Source: an uncultured Planctomycetaceae bacterium | GTDB taxonomy: Bacteria; Planctomycetota; Planctomycetia; Pirellulales; Lacipirellulaceae | Direction of reading: 5' to 3' | Length of the DNA: 14,844 nucleotides | NCBI GenBank assembly: GCA_937860165.1 | Contig: CALMBE010000127.1 | Coordinates: forward strand, 1-14,844 | Part shown: piece by piece, positions 11,966-14,844 of the stretch | How the letters are laid out: each line of letters starts with the position of its first letter | Numbering within the stretch: the first letter of the stretch is position 1 | Translations under genes and position numbers: made by a program | Notes under the pieces: model-generated | Told to the model about the DNA's origin: nothing | What the model saw: only the letters and a program-made list of their open reading frames with translations | Databases searched by the model: none

Positions 11966-12380
11966 ATGACGTCCGATGAGAGTGACTTGGGAAAACCACT
12001 TGCCCAGGAGGGATACAAACTCATGGGAGCGGTCTTCGAGGTTCATCGAGAATTGGGGGGCGAGCTTCTGGAAGAAATCTATCAGGAATCCCTAGAAATC
12101 GAACTTGAACTTCGCAAGATCCCATTCAAGTCTCATCAGGAACTTGTAACTTTCTACAAGGACCTCAGGCTAAAGAAGAGATACAATCCTGACTTTGATT
12201 GTTTACGAGCAAATAATTGTCGAGTTGAAATCCGTTCGTGAGCTGACTACCGAACATGAATCACAACTCATCAACTACATGCGTCTGGCCCGGCAGCCTG
12301 TAGGTTATCTTGTAAACTTTGGCCCTTCTGGCAACGTTGAATGGAAACGATTTGTACTGTCTGTCTACCTAAAACACTAA
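11966..12380 (+). pseudogene. GxxExxY-family protein gene, frameshifted
   Basis: The first frame (11966-12196) encodes VFEVHRELGGELLEEIYQES, the GxxExxY signature, then FYKDLRLKKRYNPDF. The other frame resumes at 12198 with IVYEQIIVELKSVRELTTEH and runs to a stop at 12380, giving the family's IVELKSV...HxxQ segment. Removing one base near G12197 would restore one protein of about 137 residues of normal length. As written, the product stops at 12241 after 91 residues and loses that core. The fold is related to PD-(D/E)XK nucleases; the function is unknown, though these genes are common and patchily spread in planctomycetes. It may be a real pseudogene, a sequencing error, or a frameshifting gene. 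CGCT repeats bracket it. Confidence 0.85.
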
Positions 12381-12410
12381 CCTCAACCATCGACTTTGGG
12401 CGTTCGGATT

Positions 12411-12440
12411 GTCAGCGATTATTAGCGCCTATCAGCGGTG
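12411..12440 (-). repeat. CGCT-periodic repeat, copy C, inverted
   Basis: On the minus strand this reads CACCGCTGATAGGCGCTAAT followed by AATCGCTGAC, the same CGCT-periodic motif as copies A and B. It lies 30 bases after the GxxExxY gene and 20 bases before the 3' end of the GH57 gene, facing copy B. Confidence 0.6.
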
Positions 12441-12460
12441 ATATCTCTTGCATCGCCCCT

Positions 12461-14644
12461 TCACACCGCGGCGGTTTCGGCGGCTTCTTGCATCCGCTGT
12501 TCTGCCAGGCTGGTGTCGACCACGATTCGCAGGGTTACACTCCAACAGCCATTGGCATCGGGTAAGACATGCCAGTGTGGAACCACCGCGACGGATTGAT
12601 GCACGAGCTCGAATCCTCCCTCGGATTGGCTGACCGTCTCGACGGGATAGGTCCAAATAGAAGTCGGCCGATCGAAATCAATCGCCACGTCGATCCCCAG
12701 CCAACCATCCACCAGGGCCAGATCCGAGCAGTCCCGCAGATCGAGTTGTGTTCCCAGATGGCCCAGCGACCGGCCGTCGGCGGCCTGAAAATAGCGATCG
12801 TCGATACCCGAGGGTAAGCCGGCGAAGTTCATTTCGGGTGCGAACACGAATTCATTTTGCTCCGGCAGGTTTTCCAGGAGATAGGCGACTTCGATGGTCG
12901 AGCCCTCGTCGCAGAGAGTGATGCCTTTGGTGACTTGAGTCGTCCTGCCCGCAACTTTGCCTTCGCGGACCAATTGCAATTGTACTTTGCCCGGATTGCG
13001 GCGGAGTTTGGCCTCGTAAGTACCCAATACGAAATCACCCTGCTCGACGGCGGACCCTGCCACCACGGCTTCCCGCGCGACATTCAAGGGGAAAAAATGA
13101 TCTACTAACGAATTGCGACTCCACGAATCGTATCCCAAGCGTCGGTCGAGCCCTTCTTGCTTGAAGACAACCAGGTCGTGAATGCTCGACACATCGCCGT
13201 CGGCCGATTGCGGACCGCGAAGTACCTTGCGATGATAGGCCTCGGGTCGGCGGGTGAGAGTGGCTTGCAGATTGTGGCAAATCGATTTGACATCGATTTC
13301 GTAGATTTGACCCCCTTCGACCAGTGCCACCAGCAGCAACAATCGCTTGTTGGCCAACCGACACTCGGGGCGACCATCGAAATTGAAATCAGCGGCCTCG
13401 ATTTCGACCCACGGCGCTTGGTCGTGCTGCCAACCTCGGTGCTCGTATTGATTGAGTAAATTCTCGGCGGCAATCAAATGCTGATAGATGGCGTTGCGGA
13501 GATGGGGCAAATAATTCCCCCCGAACGCCCCGTGCCAATAGCTACAGTTGCATTGGCCCCGATACAGTTCCAGCCGGGCTTGTTCGATCAGCTCGCCAGC
13601 GGCACCTTCTTCGATCATTTGTTGGAGCCGCCGACTCACCATTTGCATCCGCGCATACATGGTGTTGGTCTCGGGGTATTTCACCTTGAAATTCCGCCAA
13701 TAACCCCCTCGCACGAAGGGGGCCACGCGCTCCCAGAGACCCTGCCTCTCGAAATCGTGATGCAAGTCCTCATATTCGTTGATCCGCGCCGCAGGCAATG
13801 CCCACTCGGTCATTTCCCGGTAGCTACCTTCGGGGATGTACAGTTTGCCCAACGGGGGAACGCTCTCGATGGCTTCGCTGGGAGTCGTCACCTTGAGCCA
13901 ATCGCTGTTTTCGCAGAGGGCATCGAAAAACTGTCGCAACCAACCGCGATCATAGACAAGCTCCTTGGTGCCGGGCCAAGTGCCGAACTTTTCGCCATCG
14001 TCGCCAAACACCACCACCGCGCCAGGATGCTCTTGAGCAACGCCGCGAAGGTAATTAATCGATTCTTGCGGCGACTGAAAGGGGATCAGATACCTTAGCT
14101 GTTCGCTCCCCGGGAATACCCGCAGGACGTTGGCGTCATCTTCGGTGACATAATATCCGTGCAGCAAGTCAGCGGAGAGCCCCGCGTTTTTGAAATGGAA
14201 GTCGTCGAGGATCGTAAATTGAATGCCCGCCCGCACCAAATCGCTGGTCAGGGATTGTTCCCAGACGCGCTCGGGGACCCACATCCCGCGGACCGTGGCC
14301 CCCAGGCGTTGTTCGAGCCACTTCGTGTACGTGGTGATTTGACCCACACGGTCTCGCGCGGGAATCATGGGCAAGATCGGCTCGAAGTAGGCTCCCCCAA
14401 TGATTTCCATGCGACCCCGCGCAACCAAATTCGCCAAACGGTCGACATACTCGGGATGCTTCTCATCGAGCCACTCCATGAGCGATCCGCTGGTGTGCAG
14501 TCCGATCCGTAGGCGATCGTAATTCTCGAACACATCCAGAAATGGCAAGTAGCTATCTTGATAGGCCTGCTCGAAAACTCCATCGAAGTTGCCGATCGGC
14601 TGATGATTGTGAAACACCAGGACAAGACGCAGGGGATGATTCAT
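12461..14644 (-). CDS. Glycoside hydrolase family 57, 4-alpha-glucanotransferase/alpha-amylase type
   Basis: This 727-residue cytoplasmic enzyme shows the GH57 conserved regions in order: LVFHNHQP (9-16), GGAYFEPILPMIP (83-95), MWVPERVWEQ (121-130) with the probable nucleophile Glu125, and VVFGDDGEKFGTWPG (211-225) with the acid/base Asp215 or Asp216. The N-terminal (beta/alpha)7 barrel is followed by helical DUF1925-like (roughly 290-410) and beta-rich DUF1926-like C-terminal domains, the layout of 4-alpha-glucanotransferases such as that of Thermococcus litoralis (about 660 residues). It should cleave and rejoin alpha-1,4-glucan, fitting glycogen or maltodextrin turnover. No signal peptide is seen. 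ATG 14644 begins just before the first conserved strand, so it is well supported, though no clear ribosome site precedes it. Confidence 0.92.
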   Translation of the reverse strand: MNHPLRLVLVFHNHQPIGNFDGVFEQAYQDSYLPFLDVFENYDRLRIGLHTSGSLMEWLDEKHPEYVDRLANLVARGRMEIIGGAYFEPILPMIPARDRVGQITTYTKWLEQRLGATVRGMWVPERVWEQSLTSDLVRAGIQFTILDDFHFKNAGLSADLLHGYYVTEDDANVLRVFPGSEQLRYLIPFQSPQESINYLRGVAQEHPGAVVVFGDDGEKFGTWPGTKELVYDRGWLRQFFDALCENSDWLKVTTPSEAIESVPPLGKLYIPEGSYREMTEWALPAARINEYEDLHHDFERQGLWERVAPFVRGGYWRNFKVKYPETNTMYARMQMVSRRLQQMIEEGAAGELIEQARLELYRGQCNCSYWHGAFGGNYLPHLRNAIYQHLIAAENLLNQYEHRGWQHDQAPWVEIEAADFNFDGRPECRLANKRLLLLVALVEGGQIYEIDVKSICHNLQATLTRRPEAYHRKVLRGPQSADGDVSSIHDLVVFKQEGLDRRLGYDSWSRNSLVDHFFPLNVAREAVVAGSAVEQGDFVLGTYEAKLRRNPGKVQLQLVREGKVAGRTTQVTKGITLCDEGSTIEVAYLLENLPEQNEFVFAPEMNFAGLPSGIDDRYFQAADGRSLGHLGTQLDLRDCSDLALVDGWLGIDVAIDFDRPTSIWTYPVETVSQSEGGFELVHQSVAVVPHWHVLPDANGCWSVTLRIVVDTSLAEQRMQEAAETAAV

Positions 14645-14800
14645 GATGACTATGTGGGCTATGACGGTTGAGTATTCAGGACTATGGTGACCCGCGTGTG
14701 AGGCACTTGGTTTCTGCTAGCAGAATCGCCTTCCTCATAACATTGCCGGTTGGAGCGAATTTTGCTAGCCAGACCTAGTGCTTTGTCACAGCGTTATTTT

Positions 14801-14839
14801 GGGGTGCCATGCCCACGCTGGTACTCCGGCGTGGGCATG
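14801..14839. repeat. GGTACTCCG-core palindromic repeat, copy 3
   Basis: CATGCCCACGC (14808-14818) and GCGTGGGCATG (14829-14839) form a perfect 11-base-pair stem around TGGTACTCCG (14819-14828). The preceding ATTTTGGGGTGCC matches the flank of the copy at 9769-9806 read in reverse. The window ends five bases later, so an outer right half may be cut off. Confidence 0.75.
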
Positions 14840-14844
14840 GTATC

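Noticed and set aside
11548..12440. CGCT-periodic repeats as a CRISPR array
   Set aside because: Only three diverged copies exist, one inverted, hundreds of bases apart, with no regular spacers and no cas genes.
13478..14098. 206-codon plus-strand frame inside the GH57 gene
   Set aside because: It is antisense to conserved GH57 sequence and has no recognisable domain.

Overview
The window looks like a chromosomal segment from a planctomycete, probably of the Pirellulales type. This is inferred from a DUF1559 prepilin-like protein with an H-X9-DG C-terminus, two PEP-CTERM surface proteins (one with dockerin-type calcium repeats), a GxxExxY-family gene, and a high density of palindromic intergenic repeats. 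No rRNA, tRNA, CRISPR array, transposase or phage gene was seen.

Layout. 1-333: a palindromic repeat and a solitary XRE-type regulator (minus). 466-1641: an exported alpha/beta-hydrolase resembling acetyl xylan esterases. 1690-2401: a HigBA-like toxin-antitoxin operon with a near-consensus, apparently leaderless promoter. 2453-3597 (minus): a DUF4160/DUF2442 pair and a two-gene operon of a small acidic protein and an HNH protein. 3809-3883: a repeat pair. 3923-7173: a sigma70-like promoter, a cobalamin (B12) riboswitch, a DUF1559 prepilin-like protein and two PEP-CTERM proteins, all on the plus strand. 7302-8102: a SAM-dependent methyltransferase. 8082-8724 (minus): a HepT/MntA toxin-antitoxin pair with a second apparently leaderless promoter. 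8779-9594 (minus): an unrecognised multi-pass membrane protein. 9654-9841: a cluster of nested palindromes. 9950-11562: an AroE-like dehydrogenase with altered catalytic residues, then dethiobiotin synthase (bioD). 11548-12440: repeats around a frameshifted GxxExxY gene. 12461-14644 (minus): a family 57 glycoside hydrolase. The window ends in another copy of the repeat found at its start.

The most interesting unit is 3923-7173. A clear cobalamin riboswitch precedes three genes for cell-envelope proteins and no recognisable B12 transporter or biosynthetic enzyme. The two PEP-CTERM proteins overlap by one base (TGATG) and are probably co-translated. The simplest inference is that these surface proteins are made when B12 is scarce and help capture or handle corrinoids at the cell surface. 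That would be a planctomycete counterpart of the surface proteins encoded beside btuB in Bacteroidetes.

A second theme is small mobile-looking material. Five toxin-antitoxin-like or selfish modules and about seven kinds of palindromic repeat occupy the gaps between housekeeping genes. One hairpin family keeps an identical 9-base centre (GGTACTCCG) while its arms change together.
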